A DNA stretch of 64,000 bases, from NCBI GenBank assembly GCA_041394845.1, contig JAWKHL010000004.1, positions 372,001-436,000 on the forward strand. Direction: 5' to 3'. The notes under the pieces were generated by a model. That model did not search any database. It had not been told where the DNA came from and worked only from the letters and a program-made list of their open reading frames with translations. Both the position numbers and the translations under genes were made by a program. Source of the stretch: JAHCHG01 sp041394845. GTDB taxonomy: Bacteria; Acidobacteriota; Blastocatellia; Pyrinomonadales; Pyrinomonadaceae. Positions 8,161-17,259 of the stretch are shown here, piece after piece. Each line of letters opens with the position of its first letter. Position 1 is the stretch's first letter.

Positions 8161-8568
8161 ATGACTTCAAACAGACACGGGCTATCAATCGGAATGGAGA
8201 AGATCGGCAACCGGTTTTTTCTGACGATAAAAGTTATCGGAAAATTAACGCACAAAGATTACGGGCAAATAACCCCGCTGATCGACGCGGCTTTGGAAAG
8301 CGTCAAAGACCCGAAGATAAACGTATTATTCGACGCTTCCGAAATGCACGGCTGGGAGTTGCGAGCGGCCTGGGACGATTTCAAACTCGGACTCCGGCAC
8401 GGCAGCGAGTTTTCAAAGGTGGCCGTATTCGGTCACGAAAAATGGGAAGCGTGGGCGGTGAAGATCGGTTCGTGGTTTTTCTCCGGCGAAATCAGATACT
8501 TTGAAGACTTGGACCAGGCCCTCGAATGGATCAGGGAAGAAAAAAGCTTGAAAGCGGCCAAAACTTAA
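8161..8568 (+). CDS. SpoIIAA-like (STAS-fold) protein
   Basis: A 135-residue protein matching the SpoIIAA-like family (STAS-type alpha/beta fold). The signature parts are 'GNRFFLTIKVIGKLTHKDY', 'DPKINVLFDASEMHGWELRAAWDDF' and 'FSKVAVFGHEKWEAWAVKIGSWFF', with the Trp-rich ending of the family. These proteins are soluble and of uncertain function; they resemble anti-sigma-factor antagonists but often lack the phosphorylated Ser. The ATG follows AAGGGAGA. It is the last gene of the stress-type group. The next ~185 bases to the convergent lipoprotein gene show nothing clear. Confidence 0.8.
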   Translation: MTSNRHGLSIGMEKIGNRFFLTIKVIGKLTHKDYGQITPLIDAALESVKDPKINVLFDASEMHGWELRAAWDDFKLGLRHGSEFSKVAVFGHEKWEAWAVKIGSWFFSGEIRYFEDLDQALEWIREEKSLKAAKT

Positions 8569-8753
8569 GCGGGAAAAAAGTCTGTAAGATGCGAACCTGA
8601 TTGGCCGTCAATCGTCCCAAAACCGCAGAATCATTCCGCCTTGCATTTTCACTCCGCCTGAAAAACAATGCGAGTCATTTCCTGAGGAAGAAACGACCCG
8701 ATCAGCGACCGTTTTTGCGTCGGCCTGAAGATTAACCGTTATGTCATCATAAA

Positions 8754-9560
8754 CTACGGGGCGTTGGAATTATTCGCATTCCCGTTTGCGCCGCCGGTAT
8801 TCTTGTTGTCAATTTTTTTGCAAAGCACGCAGGGTTTGCATTCGCCGTCGCATTCGCAATTGGGATCTGTGCATAACTGCCATTCAAACCCCTTAAGCAA
8901 CAGGTCTCCGTCCGACCTTCGGCTTCCGGGCTTGAACAGGACTTTGGTTATGCAACCGCCATTCATATCTCCCCTAAGGAGAGTGAAAAGCGAACTGAAC
9001 TGTTTTTTACCGGGACTGTCGCTGACGAATCCCGTGAATTCTAAAACCCCGTCAGTTTTGTAGTCATAAAGAAGATTTTCCGATATCTGCTCTTTCATCC
9101 GGCTGGTTCTTATCCGGTTATTGACAGCCAGACACTTAGTATCGGTCGTCTGGGTTTTGCAATCCTCATCGCGACACCATCTGAACATTTCCCCCTCGGA
9201 CTCGCCTTCAAATGAAACCACTTTTACGCAGCCGTTGCTCCGAAATTTATCGAATCCGTTAAGCAGGGTCTCGAGATCGCTTCCGTTGCCGTAAAGATAG
9301 CCCTTAAAAACCAGCCGATCGCCGGCATAGCTTAAAGTGATGGTCCCGCTGTCAAATTGTTTCTTCAGCGATCCGGGGATCGCCGTCCTGATCTCATCCT
9401 CGGTACAGCCGCCCGGGGCGGGCGTTTTTTGGAAAGTCTCTTCTTTATTGGGATTTTCCCGATCGGTCTGCGGCGGCTGATCGGTCGAACATCCGATGCC
9501 GAGCAGAGCGAATCCCGCCAAGAGCAGGATCACCAGAACTCTATTCGCTTGGTTTTTCAT
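8754..9560 (-). CDS. Cysteine-rich lipoprotein encoded after the receptor kinase
   Basis: A 268-residue protein with a hydrophobic leader and Cys at about residue 24 in 'ALLGIGCS', a slightly atypical lipobox, so a lipoprotein is likely. Two BON-like halves are discernible: 'TITLSYAGDRLVFKGYLYGNG' with 'FRSNGCVKVVSFEG', and 'VLEFTGFVSDSPGKKQFSSL' with 'MNGGCITKVLFKPG'. The C-terminus holds a dense cluster of Cys ('CTDPNCECDGECKPCVLCKK') followed by an Asn/Gly-rich tail. The gene start overlaps the end of the kinase gene by 20 bases, so translation is coupled. A functional pair in which the kinase senses or controls this envelope protein is inference. Confidence 0.65.
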   Translation of the reverse strand: MKNQANRVLVILLLAGFALLGIGCSTDQPPQTDRENPNKEETFQKTPAPGGCTEDEIRTAIPGSLKKQFDSGTITLSYAGDRLVFKGYLYGNGSDLETLLNGFDKFRSNGCVKVVSFEGESEGEMFRWCRDEDCKTQTTDTKCLAVNNRIRTSRMKEQISENLLYDYKTDGVLEFTGFVSDSPGKKQFSSLFTLLRGDMNGGCITKVLFKPGSRRSDGDLLLKGFEWQLCTDPNCECDGECKPCVLCKKIDNKNTGGANGNANNSNAP

Positions 9561-12500
9561 TGGTTTTCTCCATGATGTTTTGGCCGCTTAAAATGGAAAG
9601 CGAGGTAAATCTGGTCTGCTTTCCAAAGAAAATGGTTTTGCCGTCCGGCGCCCAGGCAAGACTCGAAAAATAAAGCCGGGGATCGTCATTGCCGGTCACC
9701 TTCCGCGCCTCGCCGCCCTCCAAAGGTGAGATCCATATATTGTCCGTCCCATTTGAACGCGACGTGAAAGCGATCGATCCCTTGTCCGGAGACAAAAGAA
9801 TATTGTAGAAATAGGCATCTTTAAGAACGGCCAGCGAACGCTGTTCGCCGGTCTTGACGAACACCATCCGAACCGGAACCTCCGGCGGCGTCAGCGTAAA
9901 CGCCTTATCATCTTTTTTCACCGCGAAGATCAAAGCATCCTCGTCCCTCGTCCATCCCAGAAGTTTGACGGTCTCTTCTGTTTCCAGCAACCTTTTCCGC
10001 TCGTTCGTTGCGAGGTCGCAGAACCAAACCGAGTATCGTTGCCTCCCCGCATCATCCCGCTTTTTGGTCTGCGAACCGTAGGCGATCCTAACTCCGTCCG
10101 ATGCCCAGATCGGGCAATAAAAATACTGGTTTTTGTCCTGATTGGCGGAAATCACCCGTTCGGACGAGCCGTCGGTAAGCCATAAATTCGTGATCCCCTC
10201 CCTGGTTGCCGGAAAAGCCAAAACGCCCCCTTTGGGCGACCAGCTTATGTGTTTCACCTGACTTCTCAGGTAGGGCGAAAGCAAATACCCGATTCCCTCC
10301 ACCCCTCCGGCTGAAACGCGCTTTAACATTTCGCCCGTTCCGGCCACGCTCCAGATCTCCATCTCCTGACCGGCAAGTTTGAGAAAGGCGACCGTTTTTC
10401 CGTCCGAGGACCACTGCGGCAAAAATCCGTGGTCGGCCAGCCGGACCGGAGGCCCGTCCTTTGAAATCGATCGCGTCATTATCGCTCCGTCCAGTAAATT
10501 GTTGCCCTGACGGAGATTTCTGACCGATTGATAAACTATCGCGGTGTTATCCGGCGAAACATCCGCCCATAATTCGGCGTCGATCTCCGACCCTATCAAC
10601 TGCTCCCGGACATCGTCCACACCGGTTCTCCAAAGATCCGAGGTCTCGGTCGCCGAGCTGAATAAAATACCGGCCCCGTCCGGGGAGATGTCCTGAACAA
10701 AGCTGTCGCCATCGGCAAACGACAGCTGGGCCGGGTCGCCTCCGTTCAGTTCGGTCGTAAAGATCTGATAAAACTCCTCCGTCTTTCGGCTGAACAAGAT
10801 TCTTTTTCCGTCCGGGTGCCAGATAAAATTGTCAATCGGGTCGGGGGAATCGATCAGGGTAGTCGCCGGAGAATCCTTGCCGTTCGGTCTTACCTTCACC
10901 TCCCATCGGCCGTTCTCGGCAACCAAAAAGGCGATCTGTGATTCGTCGGGAGAAATTTTTATGATCTTTACCGACACTCCCGATGAGGGAAAATCAGTGA
11001 CCTGAGAAACTTCGCCGTTTTCCTCATCGACGGCGAAAAGATTGGAATTCCCCTGAAAATAGATCTTGCCGCTTTTCGACCAGAACCTCGGTTTGGATTC
11101 ATTGTCAACATTGTCGGCGACCAGTTTCTGTTGTCCGCCAAGCAGGGACACCCGCCACAGTCCCCGGGCATCGCCGCGTTTCGAATAATAGACGATCTCA
11201 TCTCCGTCGGGAGACCAGACGGGGTAACGATTGTAAAACTCATCTTTCGTCACCTGGATCGCGTCGCCCGTTCTGGCCTGCTTTACCCAGATGCTGGTGG
11301 TGCCGGTCCTGGTCGAACCGAAAGCGATAAATCTCCCGTCCCGGGAAAACGAGGCGGTGCTGGACAGTTCGCCGGCGGCGTTGACCCAATTTGTTATTTT
11401 GTAGGTTTTGAGCGCCCCCGGACGGAGGGAATCGACCGTCGCCGATGTTTCGTTCCGGCCGGACGCCAACCACCAGATCGCACCTCCGACAAAAGTCGCA
11501 AAAATTATGATCAAAGCAGACCGCAGGTAAATCGGTCGCTCTCTCCAGAGAGTTTTCAGAGTCTTTTGAGCATCCTCTTTAATAACTGTCTGCGGGGCCG
11601 CTCCGGAATTGTAAATCTGCGTTTTTGCCTCTCCCCGTTCCGGTTGAGAACTCCGCTCCAATTGGTTTTGAAACTCCAGATCCCGCCTCAACTCCCTCAC
11701 ATCAACCAACAGATCCCCCATCGTCTGGTAGCGTTCGCCGGGGTCTTTTTTGAGGGTTTTGCCAATGATCCTTTTCAACTCCGGGGGAATCATCGGTCCC
11801 TCATTGAGCGGTTTCGGCTCCTGATAAAGAATCGCCGCGATCATCTCCATCGCCGAATTGCCCTTGAACGGCAGATGCCCCGCCACCATCTCATAAAAAA
11901 CGACGCCGAAACTGAAGATGTCCGTGCGGGCATCAAGCGCCTTGCCCTGGGCCTGCTCGGGAGACATGTAATTGGCGGTTCCCATGATCATTCCGGGAAG
12001 GGTCTCGACCAGAGGACGGGTGGCCGCTTCCGGATCCCTTTCAATGGCCTTTGGACTCTCGATCAGTTTGGCCAAACCGAAATCGAGGATTTTGATGAAT
12101 CCGTCGGGTCTGACGATGATGTTCTCCGGTTTGACATCCCGATGGACTATCCCCGCTTCGTGAGCGGCCGAAAGCGCCTCCGCGATCTTGATCAGAATGT
12201 CCAGTTTTTCCGGCAATTCGATGTCGTTAGCGGCCCCAAACCGGTTCAATGTCTGGCCTTCGACAAACTCCGAAACGATAAAATGCACCCCGTCATCGGT
12301 CTGCCCGAACTCGAAGATGGTCAGGATGTACGGATGATTCAGCGCGGACGCGGCCCGGGCCTCCTGTTTGAAGCGCTGTAAAAACTGCGGATGATCGGTA
12401 AATTTCGGTGTCAGAAGCTTCAAAACCACCCGGCGGTCAAGACTGGGATCGTGGGCGAGAAAAACCTCTCCCATTCCGCCTTCGGCGATCTTGTGAAGGA

Positions 12501-12780
12501 TCTTGTAATGGCCGAACTGTCGCCCGGCCCGATCCCCGGCAGGGATCTTTTTCGTCGGTTCGCCCTCCGCTTCATCTTCAACAAAAGCCTCGGACGGTTG
12601 AATCAGGATCGGTTCGGTCATCGGCTCGCCATCTGAGGAGGCCAGAAGATGTTCGATCTGGCGGCGCAATTCCGCATCCTCACCGCATTCCTCTTTTAGA
12701 AAAGCGGCTTTCTTTTCGGGACCGAGTTTGACCGCGGATTGGTATATCCTGATAACTTTTTGGTAATCTTCGTTTTTCAT
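9541..12780 (-). CDS. Transmembrane Ser/Thr protein kinase with PD40/TolB-like propeller
   Basis: A 1079-residue receptor kinase. The cytoplasmic PknB-type kinase domain spans about residues 90-360: Gly loop 'AEGGMGEV' (99-106), ATP-binding Lys near 121, catalytic 'HRDVKPEN' (213-220), 'DFGLA' (233-237) and the APE-like 'SPEQAQG'. One membrane helix lies around residue 425 ('SALIIIFATFVGGAIWWLA'). The external 600 residues are WD40-like PD40 beta-propeller repeats ('FSRDGRFIAFGS', 'WSPDGDEIVYYS', 'WHPDGKRILFSR', 'WAPDGKTIFFGK') as in TolB. This architecture is common in Acidobacteriota. It overlaps the lipoprotein gene at its 3' end. The start at 12780 has only a weak GAG-type ribosome site. 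Confidence 0.9.
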   Translation of the reverse strand: MKNEDYQKVIRIYQSAVKLGPEKKAAFLKEECGEDAELRRQIEHLLASSDGEPMTEPILIQPSEAFVEDEAEGEPTKKIPAGDRAGRQFGHYKILHKIAEGGMGEVFLAHDPSLDRRVVLKLLTPKFTDHPQFLQRFKQEARAASALNHPYILTIFEFGQTDDGVHFIVSEFVEGQTLNRFGAANDIELPEKLDILIKIAEALSAAHEAGIVHRDVKPENIIVRPDGFIKILDFGLAKLIESPKAIERDPEAATRPLVETLPGMIMGTANYMSPEQAQGKALDARTDIFSFGVVFYEMVAGHLPFKGNSAMEMIAAILYQEPKPLNEGPMIPPELKRIIGKTLKKDPGERYQTMGDLLVDVRELRRDLEFQNQLERSSQPERGEAKTQIYNSGAAPQTVIKEDAQKTLKTLWRERPIYLRSALIIIFATFVGGAIWWLASGRNETSATVDSLRPGALKTYKITNWVNAAGELSSTASFSRDGRFIAFGSTRTGTTSIWVKQARTGDAIQVTKDEFYNRYPVWSPDGDEIVYYSKRGDARGLWRVSLLGGQQKLVADNVDNESKPRFWSKSGKIYFQGNSNLFAVDEENGEVSQVTDFPSSGVSVKIIKISPDESQIAFLVAENGRWEVKVRPNGKDSPATTLIDSPDPIDNFIWHPDGKRILFSRKTEEFYQIFTTELNGGDPAQLSFADGDSFVQDISPDGAGILFSSATETSDLWRTGVDDVREQLIGSEIDAELWADVSPDNTAIVYQSVRNLRQGNNLLDGAIMTRSISKDGPPVRLADHGFLPQWSSDGKTVAFLKLAGQEMEIWSVAGTGEMLKRVSAGGVEGIGYLLSPYLRSQVKHISWSPKGGVLAFPATREGITNLWLTDGSSERVISANQDKNQYFYCPIWASDGVRIAYGSQTKKRDDAGRQRYSVWFCDLATNERKRLLETEETVKLLGWTRDEDALIFAVKKDDKAFTLTPPEVPVRMVFVKTGEQRSLAVLKDAYFYNILLSPDKGSIAFTSRSNGTDNIWISPLEGGEARKVTGNDDPRLYFSSLAWAPDGKTIFFGKQTRFTSLSILSGQNIMEKTNEKPSE

Positions 12781-13221
12781 TCCGAGACTCCAAATCCTCG
12801 CCCAATGAAATCATTTCGGGAAACCGAATATCCCTTGAGTTCGGTTCCCGCCAAAATGTTAGGAATATCGCTTTTTTGTAAAAATATGACCTGTTTACCC
12901 GATACGACTTGATTTAAATGCTTTTATAACACATGCAAAACAATTGATAAAGTTTTTTCTTTCTTAAACTTAAGTTGCGGGGAACCGGGCGATGCGGGCG
13001 ACAGCTCTTCGTCAAGATCCCCGCCGAAAACCGATCGAGCCGATCCGCAACCCGTCCCGTATTATGAAATCGAACGATCGGCGGTCAAAACCCTTTTCCC
13101 TCGTTTTTCTTTCGTCAATGGCACTTTTTCGTTTTTTATTTCGCGTAAATATCCGGCAGGTAAAATTATCAATCGAAAGGAGTTTTGCTGAGGCAAAAAA
13201 ACGTCGGAGGTAACGGAAATT
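12781..13221. other. Intergenic region upstream of the kinase
   Basis: About 440 bases holding the kinase promoter region on the minus strand, which is A/T-rich around 12870-12970. Plus-strand frames here (for example near 12992) have skewed Arg-rich composition and no ribosome site, so I call no gene. Confidence 0.5.
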
Positions 13222-13310
13222 ATGAACGACTTGAAATCAAACCCGATAAGGATCGGATGGGTCTTCGCCAATGCGATCGGTTTTACGGTCGGCGGTTTTT
13301 TACATTCGCT
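13222..13310 (+). pseudogene. Possible 5' remnant of a small membrane-protein gene
   Basis: A GGAGG at 13206-13210 precedes an ATG whose first ~30 codons read as a credible start with a membrane helix ('IRIGWVFANAIGFTVGGFLHS'). After about 13310 the frame becomes Arg/Gly-rich and lies antisense to the C-terminal codons of the minus-strand gene, with no further membrane character. This looks like a gene start fused by deletion to the tail of its neighbour. A short real peptide cannot be excluded. Confidence 0.35.
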
Positions 13311-13878
13311 GACGGCGGTTCCGGTCGCCGGATTCCGGGCGGCTTATTGCGGCGGCGGGTTTGTTGAGCGCGTCTTTGCCGTCCGGAGTCCCGGCGGCCC
13401 CCGAAAAGAACTCGGCTCCGGGTTTTGAGACGGCCCGAGACGAAAAAACAAGTTTGTATTGGCCGCTCCAACCGGTCGGAACCTTCTTGTTCTCATCCGT
13501 GTTGTCATAATAGAGATCGACGATCATCTCGTTGTTTTCCTTAAACTCGATCTCTCCCAGATAGTTAAAGTGATATTCTTCTGCCGGAATCTCCGAAGCA
13601 TCCACTTTTCCGGTTATTCCGGGGGTTTTTATGACCAGGGTGTTGGTGTAGGTCTCGGGAAAGATCAGGCAATCCGGAGAATGACACATCAATCTTTCTT
13701 CCCTCTTTAGAGTTATCTCATAATACGCCCCTTTTCTTTCGACCGTGGCGGTCTCGTAAATCCCGGTTTTCGGGCGGCTGTATTCAAACCAACCAATTAT
13801 CGCAAAAAGTATCAGAGCAATTGTGAAAAGCGGAATTCCGATCACCAGTCCCGTTATCATCATCGGTCGTTTTTTCAT
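13300..13878 (-). CDS. Membrane-anchored protein, C-terminus probably altered
   Basis: A 192-residue protein from the ATG at 13878, which has AAGGAG about 12 bases upstream; an in-frame ATG at 13920 is less likely. One membrane helix lies near the N-terminus ('MMITGLVIGIPLFTIALILFAIIGWF'). A beta-rich outer part follows ('GAYYEITLKREERLMC', 'EYHFNYLGEIEFKENNEM', 'WSGQYKLVFSS'). The last ~35 residues (Pro/Arg/Gly-rich, ending RNRRQRM) look unlike the rest and lie opposite the broken gene start at 13222, so the original C-terminus was probably lost at a deletion junction. Family not recognised. Confidence 0.6.
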   Translation of the reverse strand: MKKRPMMITGLVIGIPLFTIALILFAIIGWFEYSRPKTGIYETATVERKGAYYEITLKREERLMCHSPDCLIFPETYTNTLVIKTPGITGKVDASEIPAEEYHFNYLGEIEFKENNEMIVDLYYDNTDENKKVPTGWSGQYKLVFSSRAVSKPGAEFFSGAAGTPDGKDALNKPAAAISRPESGDRNRRQRM

Positions 13879-14177
13879 TTTTATTAATTTTCTCCTTATG
13901 TTTTGGGCTTTCCGCCGCATCCTCTGCTTATAAGGTGTCGAAATCCGGCAAAAAGGTTACATCCTTTTGAGGCGTCCGGTTTTGCGCAGGATAAAGTCCC
14001 GGAAAAGGAAACCAAAAAAATTTTGCGAGTTTTTTTTGAATTTTCCCCGAACAACCCCGAGGGTTTAGATTTAATCAAATTTTTTCGTGTTTAATTTCGG
14101 CTTTAACCGCACGCAGGAGGTTGGCGAAAGAAAGAGAGTTCCCGCGATTTTTTTTTACCGAAGGAGGCTTATCAAAA

Positions 14178-14834
14178 ATGAAAAACAAAACCGACATAAC
14201 AATTATTCTCGATCGTTCAGGCTCTATGGACGCGATCAAAACGGACACCATCGGGGGATTCAACAGTTTTCTCCGGGAACAGCAAAAGGTGTCGGACGAG
14301 GCCGTTTTGTCTCTGGTTCAGTTCGACGATCAGTACGAAACGGTCTATTCCGACAAAGACATTCAGGCGGCCGAACCGCTCAACGACGAGACATTTCAGC
14401 CGCGCGGGACGACCGCTCTTTACGACGCCATCGGACGGACGATCAACACGACGGGACAGCGTCTGGCCGCTCTGCCCGAGGGCGAACGCCCGAATCAGGT
14501 CATTTTCGTCATCTTCACCGACGGCTACGAGAACGCTTCGCGCGAGTTCGATGCCAAACAGATCGGCGAGATGATCCGCCATCAGAAGGAGGTTTACAGC
14601 TGGGAGTTTCTGTTTATCGGAGCCAATCAGGACGCCATCCTGAGCGCCGAACAGATCGGCATCGCCAGCAACAAGGCACTGACCTTTGCGGCCAACGCCG
14701 GCGGCACCCGAAACGCCATGAAGATGGTGGCCGAAAAGATCCAGTTCAGCCGCCTTGCCCCGCAGGATTTCGCGCTGGAATTCAACGAAGAGGATCGGGA
14801 AGCACAGAGGAAAGCCGACAAAAATCAGGAATAG
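14178..14834 (+). CDS. von Willebrand factor A domain protein
   Basis: A 218-residue single-domain vWA protein. The MIDAS metal site is complete by eye: DRSGSMD at about residues 10-16 (DxSxS), a Thr in 'RGTTALYDAI' near 80-90, and 'FTDGYENAS' near 115-123. The fold elements 'TDITIILDRSGSM', 'QVIFVIFTDGYEN' and 'WEFLFIGANQDA' are typical of stand-alone cytosolic vWA proteins found in bacteria and phages. It has no signal peptide or membrane segment. AAGGAGG lies 11 bases before the ATG, which fixes this start over longer alternatives. It stands alone, bounded by a strong terminator at 14853. The partner is unknown. Confidence 0.85.
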   Translation: MKNKTDITIILDRSGSMDAIKTDTIGGFNSFLREQQKVSDEAVLSLVQFDDQYETVYSDKDIQAAEPLNDETFQPRGTTALYDAIGRTINTTGQRLAALPEGERPNQVIFVIFTDGYENASREFDAKQIGEMIRHQKEVYSWEFLFIGANQDAILSAEQIGIASNKALTFAANAGGTRNAMKMVAEKIQFSRLAPQDFALEFNEEDREAQRKADKNQE

Positions 14835-14852
14835 CGTCCTCTCCGTTCGTTA

Positions 14853-14905
14853 AATAGAAAAGCCGGAATCGAACCGGGATGCGGTTCGATTCCGGCTTTT
14901 CTATT
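14853..14905. terminator. Perfect 23-bp bidirectional terminator hairpin
   Basis: AATAGAAAAGCCGGAATCGAACC (14853-14875) pairs perfectly with 14883-14905 across a 7-base loop. A-rich and T-rich ends flank the GC-rich stem, so it serves both the vWA gene and the convergent cupin gene. Confidence 0.85.
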
Positions 14906-14915
14906 GAGCGGTCCG

Positions 14916-16034
14916 TTATAAAAATTCGGTCTTTATTTGCGCCGGGAGCGCGACTTCGAGCATTTCCAGTTTCTCCGAACATTCGGCGAAGGCGTATTCC
15001 AGACCGGACGGGATGACCAGAGCGTCGCCGGGCCCGAGACCGTCAGCCTTCCCGCCTTCGCGCCAGAGCGAAACCCGGCCGCGCAAAATGAAGAAAAAGA
15101 CGAACTCCGCTTCGTGCCGGCAGAAAACCGGCCCGGAATCTCCCGCCGGGCGAACGGTTCTGACGCCGGCCAGTCCTCCGGTCGCGCTCCCGATTCCCGT
15201 TTCCAGACACTCGAAACCGGCCAACCTCCAATCCCTCCAGACATCGGCCGAAGCGGCGATGTGCCGGACGAAACGCTGTCCGCCGAAATCGCGCTCGGGG
15301 CGGAGATCCCCGGTCGGCAGATCCATTTCATGCTCGGCAAATGTCTCGTGTTCGGCCGGCGAAGCGATCTCGATCACCTCCAGATCCGCTGAACTTTCCA
15401 GCACGCGGTGGCGGATCTGCGGCGGCTGAAGCACGCAGTCGCCGGCCGCAAACTCGAATGGCTCGCCCTGATCCTCGTAAACCAGACGGGCCCAGCCACG
15501 ATAACAGTAGATCATCTGAAAACGGATCTTGTGAAAATGGACGTAATCCGGAACCGGCCCGGCCTCGGGGATGTGGATGTGCGAGGCGATGAAACGGCCG
15601 CCCTGACGATCCGGGATCAGATCCCGGTAACGCATCCCGGCCCGCCCCGTGCCCCAATCGGAAGCGCCGGAAAAACGGCTGATGACGAAAGAAGGTCGGA
15701 GTTCGGGCAAAACCGGTTCGACTCCCGCCAGTTCGATCCGGACGCCGTTCGGGGCGATCAGTTCCCGCTCCCCGCCGCCGATCTTCTCCGGCATAAGACA
15801 ATTGAGGCGGAGCCGGATATTTTCATTTCCCGACAGATCCTCTCCCCCGCGGCGTTCCAGACGCAGGCGCAGTCCGTGGCCCCTAACGACGGCGACCGAA
15901 GGATCATCGGCGGGAAAGATCAGAGCCAGCCGAAAACCGAGCCTTTCGGTGAAGAATCGAATCGTCGCATCCAGGTCGGCGCAACCGAGGATCAGTTCGG
16001 CCGATTCCACATTTTGTTCGGTTTCCGGAGCCAT
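14916..16034 (-). CDS. Glyoxalase/double-cupin fusion protein
   Basis: A 372-residue protein with three small-molecule domains in order. A vicinal-oxygen-chelate (glyoxalase-like) domain spans about residues 10-115 ('LILGCADLDATIRFFTERLGFRLALIFP'). A cupin follows around 150-240 ('DYVHFHKIRFQMIYCYRGWARLVYED', 'GDCVLQPPQIRHRV'), then a second cupin around 280-365 ('ADGLGPGDALVIPSGLEYAFAE'). The first cupin keeps a His pair (HFHK) and a distal His (IRHRV), so it may bind metal; the second is poorer in ligands. The substrate is unknown. It ends next to the terminator at 14853 and lies 47 bases after the phosphotransferase gene in the same direction, suggesting one operon. Confidence 0.75.
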   Translation of the reverse strand: MAPETEQNVESAELILGCADLDATIRFFTERLGFRLALIFPADDPSVAVVRGHGLRLRLERRGGEDLSGNENIRLRLNCLMPEKIGGGERELIAPNGVRIELAGVEPVLPELRPSFVISRFSGASDWGTGRAGMRYRDLIPDRQGGRFIASHIHIPEAGPVPDYVHFHKIRFQMIYCYRGWARLVYEDQGEPFEFAAGDCVLQPPQIRHRVLESSADLEVIEIASPAEHETFAEHEMDLPTGDLRPERDFGGQRFVRHIAASADVWRDWRLAGFECLETGIGSATGGLAGVRTVRPAGDSGPVFCRHEAEFVFFFILRGRVSLWREGGKADGLGPGDALVIPSGLEYAFAECSEKLEMLEVALPAQIKTEFL

Positions 16035-16081
16035 TTATTTTCTCATTCGGACCAATTTTCCCTGATTTTTTTTCCGACCGA

Positions 16082-17161
16082 TCAGGAGTTTTCCAATAAT
16101 TCGAAGGCGATCCGGGCCAGCAGGCGAACGCTCTCATCGAGTTTGGCAAAACGCGGATCGTCGGTCTGCCCTTTGTAATACCGATAGAATATCTGCTGGA
16201 TGACGACGGCCAGTTTGAAAACCGCGAAGACCTCGTAAAAGGTGAAATTTTCCAAAGCGCGTCCCGATTCCCGGGCGTAACCGGCGATCATCTCTTCGCG
16301 CGTCAGCCAGCCCTCTCTCTGCGTGACCGACTCCAGCGAGGCGCTGCCCGCCAGTTCGGCCACCCGCCCCCAATGCGTCCAGTAACATATCAGGATGCCG
16401 AGATCGATCAGAGGGTCGCCGACGGCGCTCATCTCCCAATCGAAAACGCCGACGATCTTCTCCGGCCTTTCCCGATCGAGCATCACATTGTCGAGCTTGA
16501 AATCGCCGTGAACCAGCGTCGGACGCTCGCATTCCGGCGGCAGATTCGCTTCCAGCCATCCGGCCGCCCGTTCCATCTCCGGGAGTTCCTCGGTCTTCGC
16601 CCCCTGCCAGCGCCGGGTCCAGCCAGTAACCTGCCGAAAAACGAACCCCTCGGGTTTGCCGAGCCTCTTCAGATCGTGCCGTTCGATATCGACCGCGTGG
16701 AGATCGGCCAATGCCCCGATCATCGCCCGGCTGACCGAGGCCCGTTTTTCCGGGTTGTTTTCGATCTCGGGAGGCTCCTTGGTGCGGATGATGATCCCGC
16801 GCCGCCGTTCCATGACGTAAAAGGTCGAGCCGATAACCCCCTCGTCTTCGCACAAGATGAAAGGCCTCGGCGCCAGAGAATAAACCGGATGAACGGCCTC
16901 CAGGATGCGGTATTCGCGGGCCATATCGTGGGCTTTCGGCGGCACCGGCCCGAACGGCGGGCGGCGCATGACGAATTCCCGCACGCCGAACCTCAGAAGA
17001 TAGGTCAGATTGGAATGTCCGCCCGGAAACTGCTCGACCTCGAACGCCGAATCTTCGTCAAACTCGTCCCCGAGAATCTCCTTCAACTCCCGGCGAACGT
17101 ATTCTTCCAATCGCCGCCAATCGAGATTTTCGCTTTTCCTGACCGGTTTGGTATCAGACAT
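16082..17161 (-). CDS. APH-family phosphotransferase (ACAD10-like kinase)
   Basis: A 359-residue protein of the aminoglycoside-phosphotransferase fold, in the branch linked to acyl-CoA metabolism (like the kinase part of ACAD10/11). Seen directly: an N-lobe nucleotide part ('FPGGHSNLTYLLRFGVREFVMRRPPFGP'), the Brenner motif HGDFKLDNVMLD near residues 220-231, and the metal-binding 'VFDWEMSAVGDPLIDLG' near 240-256. In ACAD10/11 this domain phosphorylates 4-hydroxyacyl-CoA. The close neighbourhood of a thioesterase and an acyl-CoA-dehydrogenase-family gene supports a similar fatty-acid role here rather than antibiotic resistance; that is inference. Confidence 0.85.
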   Translation of the reverse strand: MSDTKPVRKSENLDWRRLEEYVRRELKEILGDEFDEDSAFEVEQFPGGHSNLTYLLRFGVREFVMRRPPFGPVPPKAHDMAREYRILEAVHPVYSLAPRPFILCEDEGVIGSTFYVMERRRGIIIRTKEPPEIENNPEKRASVSRAMIGALADLHAVDIERHDLKRLGKPEGFVFRQVTGWTRRWQGAKTEELPEMERAAGWLEANLPPECERPTLVHGDFKLDNVMLDRERPEKIVGVFDWEMSAVGDPLIDLGILICYWTHWGRVAELAGSASLESVTQREGWLTREEMIAGYARESGRALENFTFYEVFAVFKLAVVIQQIFYRYYKGQTDDPRFAKLDESVRLLARIAFELLENS

Positions 17162-17163
17162 AG

Positions 17164-17259
17164 TTTGGATTTCGGATTTTGGATTTCGGATTTTGGATTG
17201 ATTTTCCGATTCGGTGAATCGGATTCCGTCCCATCACCCATCACTTATCACCTATCACG
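17164..17259. repeat. Composite short-period repeat element (copy A)
   Basis: A run of the 7-bp family GGATTTY (17166-17199) is joined through a conserved core containing CCGATTCGGTGAATCGG (an inverted repeat) to a run of the second 7-bp family CCCATCA (17230-17258). The same composite in opposite orientation occurs at 23725. The stop codon of the thioesterase gene lies inside its right end. Confidence 0.8.

Noticed and set aside
11131..12381. 416-codon plus-strand frame opposite the kinase
   Set aside because: Antisense to the conserved kinase domain; no start signal and no motifs.
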